Of a DNA stretch of 64,000 bases, positions 18,401 through 28,029 are shown one piece after another. Numbering within the stretch: position 1 is the stretch's first letter; each line of letters begins with the position of its first letter. The notes under the pieces were generated by a model, which saw nothing but the letters and a program-made list of their open reading frames with translations, did not search any database and was not told the origin of the DNA. Origin of the DNA: Paenibacillus lutimineralis (GTDB taxonomy: Bacteria > Bacillota > Bacilli > Paenibacillales > Paenibacillaceae); NCBI RefSeq assembly GCF_003991425.1, contig NZ_CP034346.1, forward strand, positions 657,501 through 721,500. Direction: 5' to 3'. The translations under genes were made by a program, and so were the position numbers.

Positions 18401-18575
18401 GGTAGTTCAAAAAGTCCGCTTTTGATCACGAAGTGAACCAAGTAGTTTTTCGGCATCGAATCTTGAATTCACCCGGGCCTTCCGGTGCTCACGTACCCAC
18501 TACGTACGCTGTGCTCCTCGGTCCCTAGCTTCATCCAACCTTCTCGGTGCTGAAAACCGACCTTTTTGAACGTAT
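18401..18575. repeat. MITE-like repeat, copy B
   Basis: Terminal inverted repeats GGTAGTTCAAAAAGTCCG and the complement of CCGACCTTTTTGAAC. It shares the central block GGTGCTCACGTACCCACTAC with copies A and D but has its own internal deletions. It sits upstream of pspC. The rest of the gap to 18833 shows no convincing gene. Confidence 0.78.
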
Positions 18576-18833
18576 ACTTTAAATTCAATCGCTTGGTTAC
18601 TTGGTTGTTTGATTGTGTGTCGTTTTCTTATGTTTTTATTGTATATGGATTCGGTTCTCGGGATAACGGGCTTAAGATGGTTTGTGAACTAGACCTTAGT
18701 CGGGCTGAGAAGCACGCCACAAGACTGGGGGCAAATACAAAAAAGGTAATACAGGCTTAACATTGCAGGATTATACTAGGCTTATGGATAATATTATTTA
18801 TAAAAAATAGGATTTGCCTAAGGAGGATACAAC

Positions 18834-19562
18834 GTGACTAACTTGATAAATTTTGCCCATCGTGGAGCTTCCGCTTATTGTCCTGAGAATACAATGTCTT
18901 CTTTTGTCCGTGCTTTGGAGCTTGGTGCCAGCGGCATTGAGACAGACGTGCAGATGACGAAGGATGGCCATCTCGTGCTGATTCATGATGAATCGCTGGA
19001 GCGGACCACGGGAACGAAGGCGTTGGTGAAGGACTTGACCTGGGAGGAAATTCAGACGCTGGACGCCGGGAGCTGGTTCCATGCCGATTTTGCAGATGAG
19101 AGGCTACCATCTCTGGAGCAATTGCTAGAGCTTACATGCGATAAGGGGATTATCGTGAATATCGAGCTGAAGAATGGCTTCATCCAGTATCCTGAATTAG
19201 AGGAAAAAGTAATCGAGATGATTAAGCGCTATGGGATGGTGGATCGAACGATTATTTCCAGCTTCAATCATTATTCTTTGCGGGAATGCCATCAGATCGC
19301 GCCAGATATTCGCACTGGCATTCTGTATGGTGAAGGGTTGTATGAGCCATGGGTGTATGCGAAGGGGATCGGTGCTGATGCGCTGCATGCATACATGTAT
19401 GCACTGACGCCAGAGTTGGTTGCCGAGGCGGCCAAGCATGGAGTTGCTTATCATCCGTTTACTGTAAATGAAGAGAGTATGATGAAGGCTTTGATCCAGG
19501 CTGGGGTAGCGGGGATTATTACCGATTATCCAGATAGACTGGCACAGCTATTATCAGAATAG
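18834..19562 (+). CDS. Glycerophosphodiester phosphodiesterase (GDPD family)
   Basis: 242 residues. The catalytic and metal-binding motifs of the GDPD TIM barrel are clear: HRGASAYCPENT (residues 8-19), ETDVQMTKDGHLVLIHDESLERTT (residues 36-60) and a later NIELK. The enzyme hydrolyses glycerophosphodiesters to glycerol 3-phosphate and an alcohol. No signal peptide, so it is cytoplasmic (UgpQ-like rather than secreted GlpQ). GTG start with AGGAGG upstream. A short repeat copy separates it from the MFS gene. Confidence 0.9.
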   Translation: MTNLINFAHRGASAYCPENTMSSFVRALELGASGIETDVQMTKDGHLVLIHDESLERTTGTKALVKDLTWEEIQTLDAGSWFHADFADERLPSLEQLLELTCDKGIIVNIELKNGFIQYPELEEKVIEMIKRYGMVDRTIISSFNHYSLRECHQIAPDIRTGILYGEGLYEPWVYAKGIGADALHAYMYALTPELVAEAAKHGVAYHPFTVNEESMMKALIQAGVAGIITDYPDRLAQLLSE

Positions 19563-19660
19563 TATTTAAAAAGTCAGACTTTCAGCACCGAAGCTTCTGC
19601 TTCCGATGTGCGTTTCTTCGAAACGCTTCAGTTGGATGAAGCTAGGGCGACTTTTTAAAC
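19563..19660. repeat. MITE-like repeat, copy C (short, inverted)
   Basis: TTTAAAAAGTC ... GACTTTTTAAAC ends enclose a 70-base block that is the reverse complement of the right part of copies A and D (TTCAGCACCGAAGC ... GAAGCTAGGG). The middle of the element is missing. Confidence 0.72.
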
Positions 19661-19686
19661 AACCTTTAAATAGGGAGCGTGACTGA

Positions 19687-20896
19687 ATGAAGAAAACTTG
19701 GCTGCTGGGACTCGGTTTTTTTTAGCATCAGTTTGACCTGGGCGCTTTATAACGCCTTCGTACCGCTGTTCTTGGACAATTATTTGAAGAGCACAGCGAT
19801 GATAGGGTTTATGATGACGATTGATAATTATTTCGCGATGTTTCTACAGCCATGGATCGGTCACCGCAGTGATAGAACGAATACGAGATACGGACGCAGG
19901 ATGCCGTATCTGTTAATTGGGATGCCGCTTGGCGCGGTATTCGCAGCGCTTATTCCTTGGCATACAAGCTTCCTCACCCTGGTATTGTTTATGGTGTTAA
20001 TGAATTTGTCGATGAGCTTGTTCCGGTCGCCGACGGTTGCATTGATGCCTGATATCACAGAGGAGAAGAATCGTACCAAGGCCAATGGAATCATTAATTT
20101 TATGGGCGGCGTAGGCTCAGTGTTGGCTTTTGCCCTCGGTTCCAAGATGTACGGGATCAGCTCGTATATGCCATTTCTGTTTGCAGGAATTGTCATGTTA
20201 GGTTCCTTAGTTGTGTTAAAAGCAGTCATCCGAGAGCCGGTAACGCTGCTAAGCCAGGAGGAGGCTGCGAAGCCGATCCGTCCAATCTCCATTAAGGAAG
20301 AGCTGAACCGCACGACGCTGTTCATATTGGGCGCGATCTTCTTCTGGTTCGTCGCGTATCAAGGGGTCGAGGCTTTATTTACCCTGTATGGCACCAAATA
20401 TATCGGCATGTCTGATAGTGAGGCTTCATTCTCGCTGACGTTCTTCTCGCTTGCCTTTCTCGTGTTCGCCCTCCCAAGCGGCTGGCTTGGGGCCAAGTTC
20501 GGTAAGAAGAGGATCATTTCAATCGGGGTAGGCGGTCTGTTTGTCATTTTCGGTTCATTGATCTTTGTCGATTCCGTATTATGGCTGCGAGTGCTTCTGA
20601 TTATTGGCGGTATTTTCTGGGCATGCATTAACATTAACTCTTACCCATGGGTCATTTCGACTGGCCGTGAAGATAGCATTGGCACGCGAACAGGGATCTA
20701 TTATTTTGTATCGTCTCTGGCGGCCATATCTTCTCCACCGCTATTGGGCTGGGTCATTGATATATTTGGCTATTCTGCACTGTTCGTATGCGCTTCGCTT
20801 GGTATGCTCCTTGCTCTGGTCTGCTTATTCGGGGCTGCATCCGAGAAGAGATCCTCCGGGCAGCCGAAGGACGGTTCGCAGCTGCCAATTAGGTAA
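19687..20896 (+). CDS. MFS transporter with apparent frameshift at an 8-T run
   Basis: The natural start is the ATG at 19687 (GGGAG upstream): MKKTWLLGLGFF, then a stop directly after a run of eight T (19716-19723). Reading seven T instead gives GFFSISLTWALYNAFVPLFLDNYLK, continuous with the 387-residue frame that runs from TTG 19733 to 20896. The main frame has about 11-12 membrane segments and the MFS loop RSDRTNTRYGRRMP between helices 2 and 3, as in SLC45/sugar-type MFS carriers. Substrate unknown. The run could be a sequencing error, a phase-variable tract or a transcriptional slippage site. Confidence 0.75.
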
Positions 20897-20926
20897 TAGA
20901 GATGAGCTTTTGACCGCAACTGAAAA

Positions 20927-20970
20927 TGCACCTGCATAGGGGAATGGATTTCCTCATGCAGGTGCTTTTT
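20927..20970 (+). terminator. Intrinsic terminator after the MFS gene
   Basis: GCACCTGCA pairs with TGCAGGTGC, followed by TTTTT. Confidence 0.85.
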
Positions 20971-20991
20971 GTTTATGTCCTATAGCCTGCC

Positions 20992-21723
20992 TTATCGCTT
21001 AGTTCTGCGCAGTGCGAGGAACAGAGCGATGATGGAGACGATCAACGCCGCAGTGGACAGAATAATCGAAGTTGTGGATGTACCTGAACCTTGACCTTGG
21101 GCAGGTTCGGCAGTCTGCTGCGCTGCGTTGCCCTGACTGCTGTTGGTACTGTTGGTATCCTGAGCATTATGGCTGTCTGATTGGGCAGCAGAATCGCTGG
21201 AAGCATCATGATGGTCATTTCCCTGAGACGCGGTACCGCCGGCCTGTGGGTCATTTGTAATCTTGGTGATCGAATGAGGCTTGTCTGACCCTTCCGCGCC
21301 CGTCCATTCTACGATGCTTCCATCGCTGTAGTATTGAAAGGCGTCCCAGGCCAGGTCCGCTTCATTATCCGGGTTTTTGCCGACAAATTCAAATTGCTGG
21401 AACTCTCCCGGGCCAATTCCATCCTTCTCCGCAGACCAGATTACGGTAGTAATCTGGCCGGACTCGTCCTTCGTTAGTTCTACCTTCCAGTCTGGAACCG
21501 GCCGATACTGCTTAAAGTCAAAGCCTTCCGGGACTTTCAAAGCCACTTTGGTTGTGGGGAGGTCCTTCTCCGATGGAATCTTGATGCTGTAGGTTTCCCA
21601 GGAGCCGGGCGCGGAACTGTTAGGCGATATGGTAACATGGGCGCTGGCGTTACCTGCAAATAGGATGAGAAATAATACGGCGGCTGACAATAGTGTAGTT
21701 AATCTAGTGAAATTTTTGTTCAT
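20992..21723 (-). CDS. ycnI: YcnI family (DUF1775) copper-associated exported protein
   Basis: 243 residues. A signal peptide ending in ASAHVTISP gives a mature N-terminal His, as in YcnI, where His and Trp residues bind copper. The DUF1775 domain covers residues 29-150 (WSAEKDGIGPGEFQQFEF). A Ser/Asn/Gln/His linker and a C-terminal membrane anchor (IILSTAALIVSIIALFLALRRTKR) follow. Found downstream of the ycnJ homologue, as in the B. subtilis ycnKJI locus, but no YcnK regulator is present here. Confidence 0.88.
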   Translation of the reverse strand: MNKNFTRLTTLLSAAVLFLILFAGNASAHVTISPNSSAPGSWETYSIKIPSEKDLPTTKVALKVPEGFDFKQYRPVPDWKVELTKDESGQITTVIWSAEKDGIGPGEFQQFEFVGKNPDNEADLAWDAFQYYSDGSIVEWTGAEGSDKPHSITKITNDPQAGGTASQGNDHHDASSDSAAQSDSHNAQDTNSTNSSQGNAAQQTAEPAQGQGSGTSTTSIILSTAALIVSIIALFLALRRTKR

Positions 21724-21742
21724 GCATAACGCTCCTTATTCT

Positions 21743-23515
21743 TTAATTTCCGCTCTGTAGAATAAAATCATGATCAATGGAATCGAGTGTGGACAACAAA
21801 ATGTGAATGCGTACATTCCATTCCCCGCCCATCGTAATCATCTCATCTGCTTCCAGCGGTGATGAACCTGGCATTTCAATCTGAATAACGCCCATGTCCA
21901 TCTCTCTGGAAGTCAGGCTGATAGTAGCCTGCTCAATATTGTTAAGCTTGGTTCCGCTTGAGTCTTGGATCTCCAGGCTGAAGTGATTCTCGCCTAGACG
22001 GTTTGGACTGACACTCAGTGTGATCCGGTATCCATCCTCGGTTGTGGCCTGAAGCGATACCGGCCCTGGTGCGGAGGAGGCAGAAGGCAGATTTCCTAGA
22101 ACAGCAGCAAGTACGAGTACAACAGCACCGAAGCAGAATTCGTACCATACGCCGCGTCCGAGCGGTCGGGTGCTTCTTCTCCCGCGCAGGAATGCCGATA
22201 AAGCAAGGGCCAGCATGATGAGCATAAGCGCAAATTTTGCCAGTAGGACAAGCCCGTATGGGGTATTCCATAACGCATGCAAAGTTGGAATATGCAGAAG
22301 GCCTCCATAGACCCCGGTGAGCAGCAACATCAATACACAGAGTGAGGCCAGCAGAGAAAAACGCCGGATAGCTCCCCAATAAAGTGGCCTTAGACTGTCT
22401 GACTGCTCGGTATGTCTGCGAACTGCCGGAAGCAGGAAGGCAATTGATAGAATACCTCCAAGCCATATTACGGCCGTGAGTAGATGTATGAAGTCAGCGC
22501 TTATAGCCATTAGCTTATGACTGGTTGTGGCTGCATGACCAATGAAGGCTTTGGCGACCATCAGGCCGATACAAGCGATAAGCACGAGCCAGGACCACAG
22601 ATGCTCCTGTCCGATGAAACTGGAAGTAGCCCTGTCTGAAGCCTTGTGATGGTCCTTGTCCATGAGCTTCATGCCGCTATCATGCGGGCCGTCCTGTCCG
22701 GCGCCGGAAATCGTGTAGCAAAGCCCCATGATGAATACAGCGAGTAGCATGACTTGGATGACCTGCCAGGTCCAGACTTGTCCGAAGCTGGTGAAGCGCA
22801 GAGTCTCCTGCAGCAAATCGAGGTCCCAAGCTTGGGTCCATGAGACACCTGCATCACTGGCTGTTTGCTGGGGAAGACTGAACAATACCCCGGCTACAGT
22901 ACAGACGAGCCCCATGTAGAGCAGCAGTAGACTGCGCTGTTCAAGTAAAGAGCTGCCGCGAAGTACTCGGGCTCCAGTGGGAAGCAGTAATAGGCGGAAG
23001 AATATGGTGCCGATACATAGGCTTAACCCGATGTAGAACAGCCAGCGGATGATTATTAAGCCTGCCCGGGGCAGCGCGTTGTCATTCCCGGCGGGAGTAT
23101 GCATGGCATACCCGCTCCCATCAGTACCAATCCCAAAGGGAATCGTTCCGCTAATGGCATGTCCATCGCTGGATACAGCCTTCCATTTAATACTGTAGAT
23201 CCCGTTCGGCAAGTCATTCTTCAGGCTGGCCACCAGTCGATCAGAACGTTCTGAATCGATGACAGCGTCACCCTGATCGGCGCGCCTTCCATCCGGTTCT
23301 GTTACTATGATGGAGTAGAAGGCTTGCTCAATCGATTCATTAAAAGTGATGGAGACCTCCTTAGGAGGCGATGCCAGAATCTCATTCGCCGCCGGGGAGG
23401 AAGAGGTGACGGTCGCATGAGCGGATGCCAGACTAGGATAGTAGATCATAGAGATGATACCGATCAATAGAAGCGGAAGCATCCAGCGGGAAGATATGGA
23501 TTTAAAAATTTGCAC
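21743..23515 (-). CDS. ycnJ: YcnJ-like copper import protein (CopC-CopD-YtkA fusion)
   Basis: 590 residues from the GTG at 23515 (TAAGGCGG nine bases upstream); a TTG at 23545 would be the alternative. A signal peptide precedes a CopC domain (mature HATVTSSSPAANEILASPP, DGHAISGTIPF). Next come eight or so CopD membrane helices (WLGGILSIAFLLPAVRRH). The C-terminal YtkA-like domain is TEDGYRITLSVSPNRLGENHFSLEI. B. subtilis YcnJ is a copper importer expressed under copper limitation. Cotranscribed with ycnI 19 bases downstream. Confidence 0.88.
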   Translation of the reverse strand: MQIFKSISSRWMLPLLLIGIISMIYYPSLASAHATVTSSSPAANEILASPPKEVSITFNESIEQAFYSIIVTEPDGRRADQGDAVIDSERSDRLVASLKNDLPNGIYSIKWKAVSSDGHAISGTIPFGIGTDGSGYAMHTPAGNDNALPRAGLIIIRWLFYIGLSLCIGTIFFRLLLLPTGARVLRGSSLLEQRSLLLLYMGLVCTVAGVLFSLPQQTASDAGVSWTQAWDLDLLQETLRFTSFGQVWTWQVIQVMLLAVFIMGLCYTISGAGQDGPHDSGMKLMDKDHHKASDRATSSFIGQEHLWSWLVLIACIGLMVAKAFIGHAATTSHKLMAISADFIHLLTAVIWLGGILSIAFLLPAVRRHTEQSDSLRPLYWGAIRRFSLLASLCVLMLLLTGVYGGLLHIPTLHALWNTPYGLVLLAKFALMLIMLALALSAFLRGRRSTRPLGRGVWYEFCFGAVVLVLAAVLGNLPSASSAPGPVSLQATTEDGYRITLSVSPNRLGENHFSLEIQDSSGTKLNNIEQATISLTSREMDMGVIQIEMPGSSPLEADEMITMGGEWNVRIHILLSTLDSIDHDFILQSGN

Positions 23516-23778
23516 AGTTGCACACCGCCTTATATATAAATGCAATGATATTTGTTACACTTAACCCTTATTTTAAAATTATTTTTACAGAATGAGTATG
23601 GCTATAATGGGCTATTCGATTTGTAAATTCGGTACTAAGTATGTCTAAAATATGAAAATTTCAATAAATCCGAGTTGTAATGAAGGGAATAGCGCTTACT
23701 TTTTATGTTAAATATTTAAAAATGGACAAGAGTGAGCTAAAATAGTTGAAGAGCTATTATTTGAAGGAGGAAGGTTTA

Positions 23779-24756
23779 GTGACATCGACTATTAAAGTAG
23801 GCATTGTAGGATATGGAAATTTAGGGCGCGGTGTAGAGAAAGCAATCAAACAAAATCCTGACATCGAATTGCGCGCCATTTTCTCAAGAAGAAACCCAGA
23901 CGATGTAGCGGCTGCAAATGGCGTCGTACATATTTCTGAAATTGAGAAGTACAAGGGCGATATCGACGTTTTGATCCTTTGTGGAGGATCTGCAACCGAC
24001 CTTCCTCAGCAAGGACCGGAATTCGCGGCTATGTTCAATACGGTGGACAGCTTCGATACCCATGCGAAAATTCCGGAGTATTTCGAACAAGTTAATGATG
24101 CAGCGACCAAAGGTGGCAATGTTAGCTTGATCTCCACAGGCTGGGATCCAGGCTTGTTCTCTCTTAATCGTCTGCTTGCACAATCCGTACTGCCTGAAGG
24201 CAAGGAATATACTTTCTGGGGCAAAGGGGTTAGCCAAGGGCATTCCGATGCGATCCGCCGTGTAGCCGGCGTCAAGAACGGTGTTCAATATACAATTCCC
24301 GTGGAAGCCGCAGTTGAGCGTGTACGTAAGGGCGAGAATCCGGAATTGTCGACGCGCGAGAAGCATCTGCGTGAGTGCTTCGTCGTTGCTGAAGAAGGGG
24401 CTGATTTGGCTAAGATCGAGAGCGAAATCAAGGAAATGCCGAACTACTTCGCGGATTATGATACAATCGTTCACTTTATTAGTGAAGAAGAGCTGAAGAA
24501 GGATCATTCGGCAATGCCTCATGGTGGAATGGTACTCAGAAGCGGCAAGACTGGGGAGAACAACACGCAAATTTATGAATTTGCGCTTAAATTGGACAGC
24601 AATCCGGAATTTACAGCCAGTGTGCTGGTAGCTTATGCGCGTGCGGTATACAAATTGTCCCAAGCTGGTCAGTCCGGAGCTAGAACGGTATTCGATATTC
24701 CGTTTGGACTGATGTCTCCGAAATCGCCAGAACAGCTTCGTAAGGAAATTCTGTAA
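23779..24756 (+). CDS. ddh: meso-Diaminopimelate dehydrogenase
   Basis: 325 residues. The N-terminal Rossmann motif VGIVGYGNLGRGVEKAI binds NADPH. The motifs SFDTHAKIPEYFEQVN, STGWDPGLFSLNR and TFWGKGVSQGHSDAIRR are diagnostic of Ddh (EC 1.4.1.16), which makes meso-DAP in one step from tetrahydrodipicolinate for lysine and peptidoglycan. An in-frame TTG at 23746 exists, but AAGGAGGAAGG sits directly before the GTG at 23779, giving MTSTIKVGIVGYG. Single-gene unit ending at a large hairpin. Confidence 0.93.
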   Translation: MTSTIKVGIVGYGNLGRGVEKAIKQNPDIELRAIFSRRNPDDVAAANGVVHISEIEKYKGDIDVLILCGGSATDLPQQGPEFAAMFNTVDSFDTHAKIPEYFEQVNDAATKGGNVSLISTGWDPGLFSLNRLLAQSVLPEGKEYTFWGKGVSQGHSDAIRRVAGVKNGVQYTIPVEAAVERVRKGENPELSTREKHLRECFVVAEEGADLAKIESEIKEMPNYFADYDTIVHFISEEELKKDHSAMPHGGMVLRSGKTGENNTQIYEFALKLDSNPEFTASVLVAYARAVYKLSQAGQSGARTVFDIPFGLMSPKSPEQLRKEIL

Positions 24757-24779
24757 TAGCGGGATACAAACTTTGTAGA

Positions 24780-24829
24780 GCATGTAAGAAAAGCCTAGGG
24801 CCGTCGGCCTTAGGCTTTTCTCTTACATG
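24780..24829 (+). terminator. Long perfect hairpin after ddh
   Basis: CATGTAAGA-AAAGCCTA pairs with TAGGCTTTT-CTCTTACATG around GGCCGTCGGCC, nearly 50 bases in all. Although the U-tract is inside the stem, it is almost certainly the transcript end. Palindromic on both strands. Confidence 0.75.
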
Positions 24830-25009
24830 CAGGCCCGGCATAGGCTCATTTTATATGGTGAGTGCCGAATCGTGACAGGGACCTGCATATTTCTCCCAGC
24901 CGGTGTAACCGACCGATGCATGCTGGCTTGCATGTGCAGTGATGGAGATTTGGGCTAGCCGCCTCAGCCATCCGATTAAAACGAAAAATGAGTGGAGCAG
25001 CTTTTTCAA

Positions 25010-25038
25010 TTGAAACTCTTGCAATTGTCACGTATAAT
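25010..25038 (+). promoter_or_regulatory. Promoter of the AraC-type regulator
   Basis: -35 TTGAAA (25010-25015), spacer of 17, -10 TATAAT (25033-25038). A Fur box follows immediately at the expected start of transcription. Confidence 0.65.
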
Positions 25039-25045
25039 CCATAAT

Positions 25046-25064
25046 GAAAATGATAATCATTATC
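25046..25064. promoter_or_regulatory. Fur box upstream of AraC regulator
   Basis: GAAAATGATAATCATTATC differs by one base from the 19-bp Fur consensus and overlaps the predicted +1. Iron-loaded Fur would block the promoter at 25010. Confidence 0.85.
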
Positions 25065-25159
25065 AATTTGATCGTAAGCAGTCGGAGGCCAGGGTTCAAG
25101 TGCATGAGCAATGGCTTGTTCAGGGGAACTAGGTCAGCGGGGAGGCGTGTGAGGTTACA

Positions 25160-26176
25160 ATGGAAAAGTCCGATTTCCACGAGAACTTTGATTTATTCTT
25201 TGATTCCATTCATGCGGGGCTGCCGGAGATACGGAAGGATTTTGCCGGGCAATTGCCGGAGCAGCCGGAGTTTGGCCATAAATCGATAAGACGTTGGTCG
25301 CAAAGGAGTGATATGGAAATCGTCGTATCCGAGTTCACCTTGAACAAGGATTATGCTTTTTCGCTTCAACCCCGTGCGGCGATGGTGGAAGTAAACTGCT
25401 GCTTGCTGGGGAAGCGGGAAATTAGCTTGCCGGACAGCAGTCATCAAGCGACGGCGGGGAGCTTTGCGCTGCAATTTGGGAAGCCTGGCGCCGCTCAGTT
25501 TGAATTTGCCGGAGGAGAGCCGTTCCGAATGCTGTCCATCGGGATTCCCGTCAAGACGTTTAACGGCTTCATGGAACAGGCATGGGATACAGGAGCTATG
25601 GTTGATTTTGAGCGGATCATTGGCAGTCGGCACTTGCGGGTCTTTCAAGAGAAGATCGGGCCTGCTGTTTCATTTCTGTTGAAGCGCTTCGCGTCTGCCG
25701 TCGGCAAGCCCGGAGCCTGCAACCTGGAACTGGAGTGTCATGCGCTGGAGATATTTATGCTGGCTTGCCGCATGTGCTTGAAGGAGGAAGATGAGTCTTC
25801 CCGAGCAGTGGCGTTATCGCGGGATGAGATGGATAAGCTTCGAGAGGCCCGGCTCATTATGAAGGAGCGCTTAGTCGATCCGCCAACGCTGATTGAATTG
25901 TCGCGACTGATCGGCCTTAACGATTATAAGCTGAAGGCAGGTTTTAAGGAATTATATGGTACAACCGTTTTTGGATATCTAAAAGACGAGCGATTAAGAC
26001 AGGCGATGCTCATGTTGCAGACGGGCCGGGTCAATGTAGGTGAAGCGGCATGCGCGGTCGGCTACCTTAACCCGAGTTATTTCGCGGAAGCTTTCCGAAG
26101 TAAATATGGAGTTAATCCCGGTTTGTTTATTAAGGAGGTAAAGACAGAGTCTGGCCGCTATCCATCTTTGCTCTAA
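25160..26176 (+). CDS. AraC family transcriptional regulator, iron-linked (PchR/YqhC type)
   Basis: 338 residues. The C-terminal 100 residues carry the two AraC helix-turn-helix motifs (TLIELSRLIGLNDYKLKAGFKELYGTTVFGYLKDERLRQA and VGEAACAVGYLNPSYFAEAFRSKYGVNP). The N-terminal 220 residues are a sensor domain resembling PchR-type siderophore regulators. Its promoter carries a near-consensus Fur box, and the next gene is a siderophore-binding protein with its own Fur box. The likely role, inferred, is an iron-starvation activator responding to an imported siderophore. Confidence 0.85.
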   Translation: MEKSDFHENFDLFFDSIHAGLPEIRKDFAGQLPEQPEFGHKSIRRWSQRSDMEIVVSEFTLNKDYAFSLQPRAAMVEVNCCLLGKREISLPDSSHQATAGSFALQFGKPGAAQFEFAGGEPFRMLSIGIPVKTFNGFMEQAWDTGAMVDFERIIGSRHLRVFQEKIGPAVSFLLKRFASAVGKPGACNLELECHALEIFMLACRMCLKEEDESSRAVALSRDEMDKLREARLIMKERLVDPPTLIELSRLIGLNDYKLKAGFKELYGTTVFGYLKDERLRQAMLMLQTGRVNVGEAACAVGYLNPSYFAEAFRSKYGVNPGLFIKEVKTESGRYPSLL

Positions 26177-26250
26177 TTCCCGCTAACCGCCGGACGTATT
26201 CCGCCTAGTGGTAGAGACTCGTCGATGTGGCATGCTAAAATGCATCCATA

Positions 26251-26269
26251 GATAATGAGAATCATTATC
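26251..26269. promoter_or_regulatory. Fur box upstream of siderophore-binding protein
   Basis: GATAATGAGAATCATTATC, one mismatch to consensus. It is nested in a wider dyad, GCATCCAT (26242-26249) and ATGGATGC (26276-26283), which could be the AraC regulator's site or a leader hairpin. Confidence 0.87.
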
Positions 26270-26334
26270 ACAAAAATGGATGCTCTTATATAGAAGCTGA
26301 TGAAAGAGCATGCGACACGGAGGGGTTCAAACGG

Positions 26335-27321
26335 ATGAAGAGAATAAAGAGCAAGGCAGTCCTGTTATTGTTGGCTGCGTCGATAGGAATAGCTGGCTGC
26401 GGCGTGCAAAATGCAGAAGGAACGGGAGAAACCGTAACGAAGGCAAGCGGGGGGAATCAACCAACGGCGCAAACGAAAGCAGCGGCTTCAGAAGAGGACT
26501 ATCCGCGGACAATCAAGCATTTAAGCGGCACGACAGTCATTGAAGCAAAGCCGGAAAAAATTGCAACGCCTTACATCGCATTCGTGGATTATCTGGCCGT
26601 TCTGGATGAATATCCGGTCTCGGCCCAAGGCGTCGAGACAATTATAAGCAATTTTCCAAGCTTGAGTAAACGTCTGGCCGGCAAATCGATTACTGATCTA
26701 GGAATGGAAGCGGATATTGAGAGGCTGCTCGCTTCAAGTCCCGATCTTATTCTTGCAGCGGATGACATGGCGGAGCAATATGAACAATTGAGTAAAATCG
26801 CTCCGACGGTCGTGCTGCCGCAAGCGGGGGATTGGCGTGAGACACTGCAGGAAATCGCCCGAATTATAGGCAAGGAACAGAAAGCAACCGAGGTGCTGGC
26901 GGAGTTTGACCGCAAGTCTGCAGAGTACAAAGAAAAATTAGCTTTCCGCCATAATGAAACGGTTATGTTCGCGATGTATTCCGGTAAAAAACAGTTCGTT
27001 ACTTGGAACGACGGCCGATTTGATCCGTTTTATAAAGGCCTCGGGCTGACACCGCCGCCTGGTCTGACATCCAATGTGGGGCAGCTGACGCTGGAAGGAT
27101 TGGCTGACTTGAACCCGGATCATTTGTTTCTCATCAACAATTGGCAGACGCCTGTTGAGGGCGGGGTTCGCAATGATTTGAAGGACGATGGGGTATGGAA
27201 CAGTCTGAACGCCGTCAAGCAAGATCATGTGTACTTCTTGGAGGACCCCTCGCTTCCGGGGCCTATGGCTCTGGCCAAAATCGACGGCATCGAATCGATT
27301 ATGAAAGCTTTGGCCAAATAG
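26335..27321 (+). CDS. Iron-siderophore ABC transporter substrate-binding lipoprotein
   Basis: 328 residues with a lipoprotein signal (LLLAASIGIAGCGVQ, lipid Cys near residue 22). A class III binding fold follows: AKPEKIATPYIAFVDYLAVL, DLGMEADIERLLASSPDLILAADD, APTVVLPQAGDWRETLQEIARIIGKEQKA. Class III proteins bind ferric hydroxamates or catecholates. It is controlled by a Fur box 66 bases upstream. No permease or ATPase follows; the gene ends and a terminator comes 140 bases later. It must share a permease encoded elsewhere. Confidence 0.88.
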   Translation: MKRIKSKAVLLLLAASIGIAGCGVQNAEGTGETVTKASGGNQPTAQTKAAASEEDYPRTIKHLSGTTVIEAKPEKIATPYIAFVDYLAVLDEYPVSAQGVETIISNFPSLSKRLAGKSITDLGMEADIERLLASSPDLILAADDMAEQYEQLSKIAPTVVLPQAGDWRETLQEIARIIGKEQKATEVLAEFDRKSAEYKEKLAFRHNETVMFAMYSGKKQFVTWNDGRFDPFYKGLGLTPPPGLTSNVGQLTLEGLADLNPDHLFLINNWQTPVEGGVRNDLKDDGVWNSLNAVKQDHVYFLEDPSLPGPMALAKIDGIESIMKALAK

Positions 27322-27458
27322 GACAGGCTGCAATCGGTGCTACGCCAAATTCTTATCCAAGGAGTTGGACGGCTGATAAAGGGCATGAACCTGGAGACCA
27401 ATTAAATGACAGAATGATGCTGATCCTGCACTTCTCATGCGGGCAGGTCATGAATACA

Positions 27459-27503
27459 AAGCGCAAGCTTCGGGGCAGTCTGGCCCCTAGCCTGCGCTTT
27501 TTT
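27459..27503 (+). terminator. Intrinsic terminator after siderophore-binding gene
   Basis: AAGCGCA pairs with TGCGCTT with an inner CGGGGC/GGCCCC stem, followed by TTTTTT. Confidence 0.85.
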
Positions 27504-28029
27504 GTATATGTTCAGTATAGGCTTTACGCCAAAAACATTAGTGAAAAATGACATCATGGCTGCGAAATGACGAGAATATCTCCGCATCGATATCGATGGA
27601 AAAGCGTGTCTCATGTCTGAATCGCTAGCAGGACAAGAATGAGGCGGGAAATAAGAAAAAAACATCGAAGTAATAAAATTCCATAACAGAAGTTTAACTC
27701 ATGGATCAAATAAGTAAGTGATAATAATCACGGACTATTCGAACAAATATGACAATTCGTCGAACAATAGCTTAAAGAAAGGCCAATGTGAACAATTATC
27801 AAAATCGTCGATTTTGCTGAAATACGATCAAATTTGGCTGAATTTAAACTTTTGTTTCAAAAACAGAGAAGGAAAACGGAAAATAAATGTAAATTTATAG
27901 TAAAAATGTAATTCACTATGAATTGTCATTATTAAGTAGCTTACCTAACATAGTGGTAGATAATTAATACTACCATCCCTAGAAGAGTGGATGGTGCGTG
28001 ATATTGCTGGAAAGGGGTAACGGAATTTT
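27504..28029. other. AT-rich intergenic region upstream of qoxABCD
   Basis: No convincing gene. Several small dyads occur: AATTC-ACTAT-GAATT near 27910-27924, TGGTAG/CTACCA at 27954-27975 and CCATCC/GGATGG at 27973-27993. The latter two lie within 75 bases of the qoxA start and could be operator or leader structures for the oxidase operon. Promoter elements could not be fixed with confidence. Confidence 0.45.

Noticed and set aside
18566..18760. Plus-strand 64-codon frame between repeat copy B and the GDPD gene
   Set aside because: No ribosome-binding site, starts at the repeat border, low-complexity aromatic sequence, no family resemblance.
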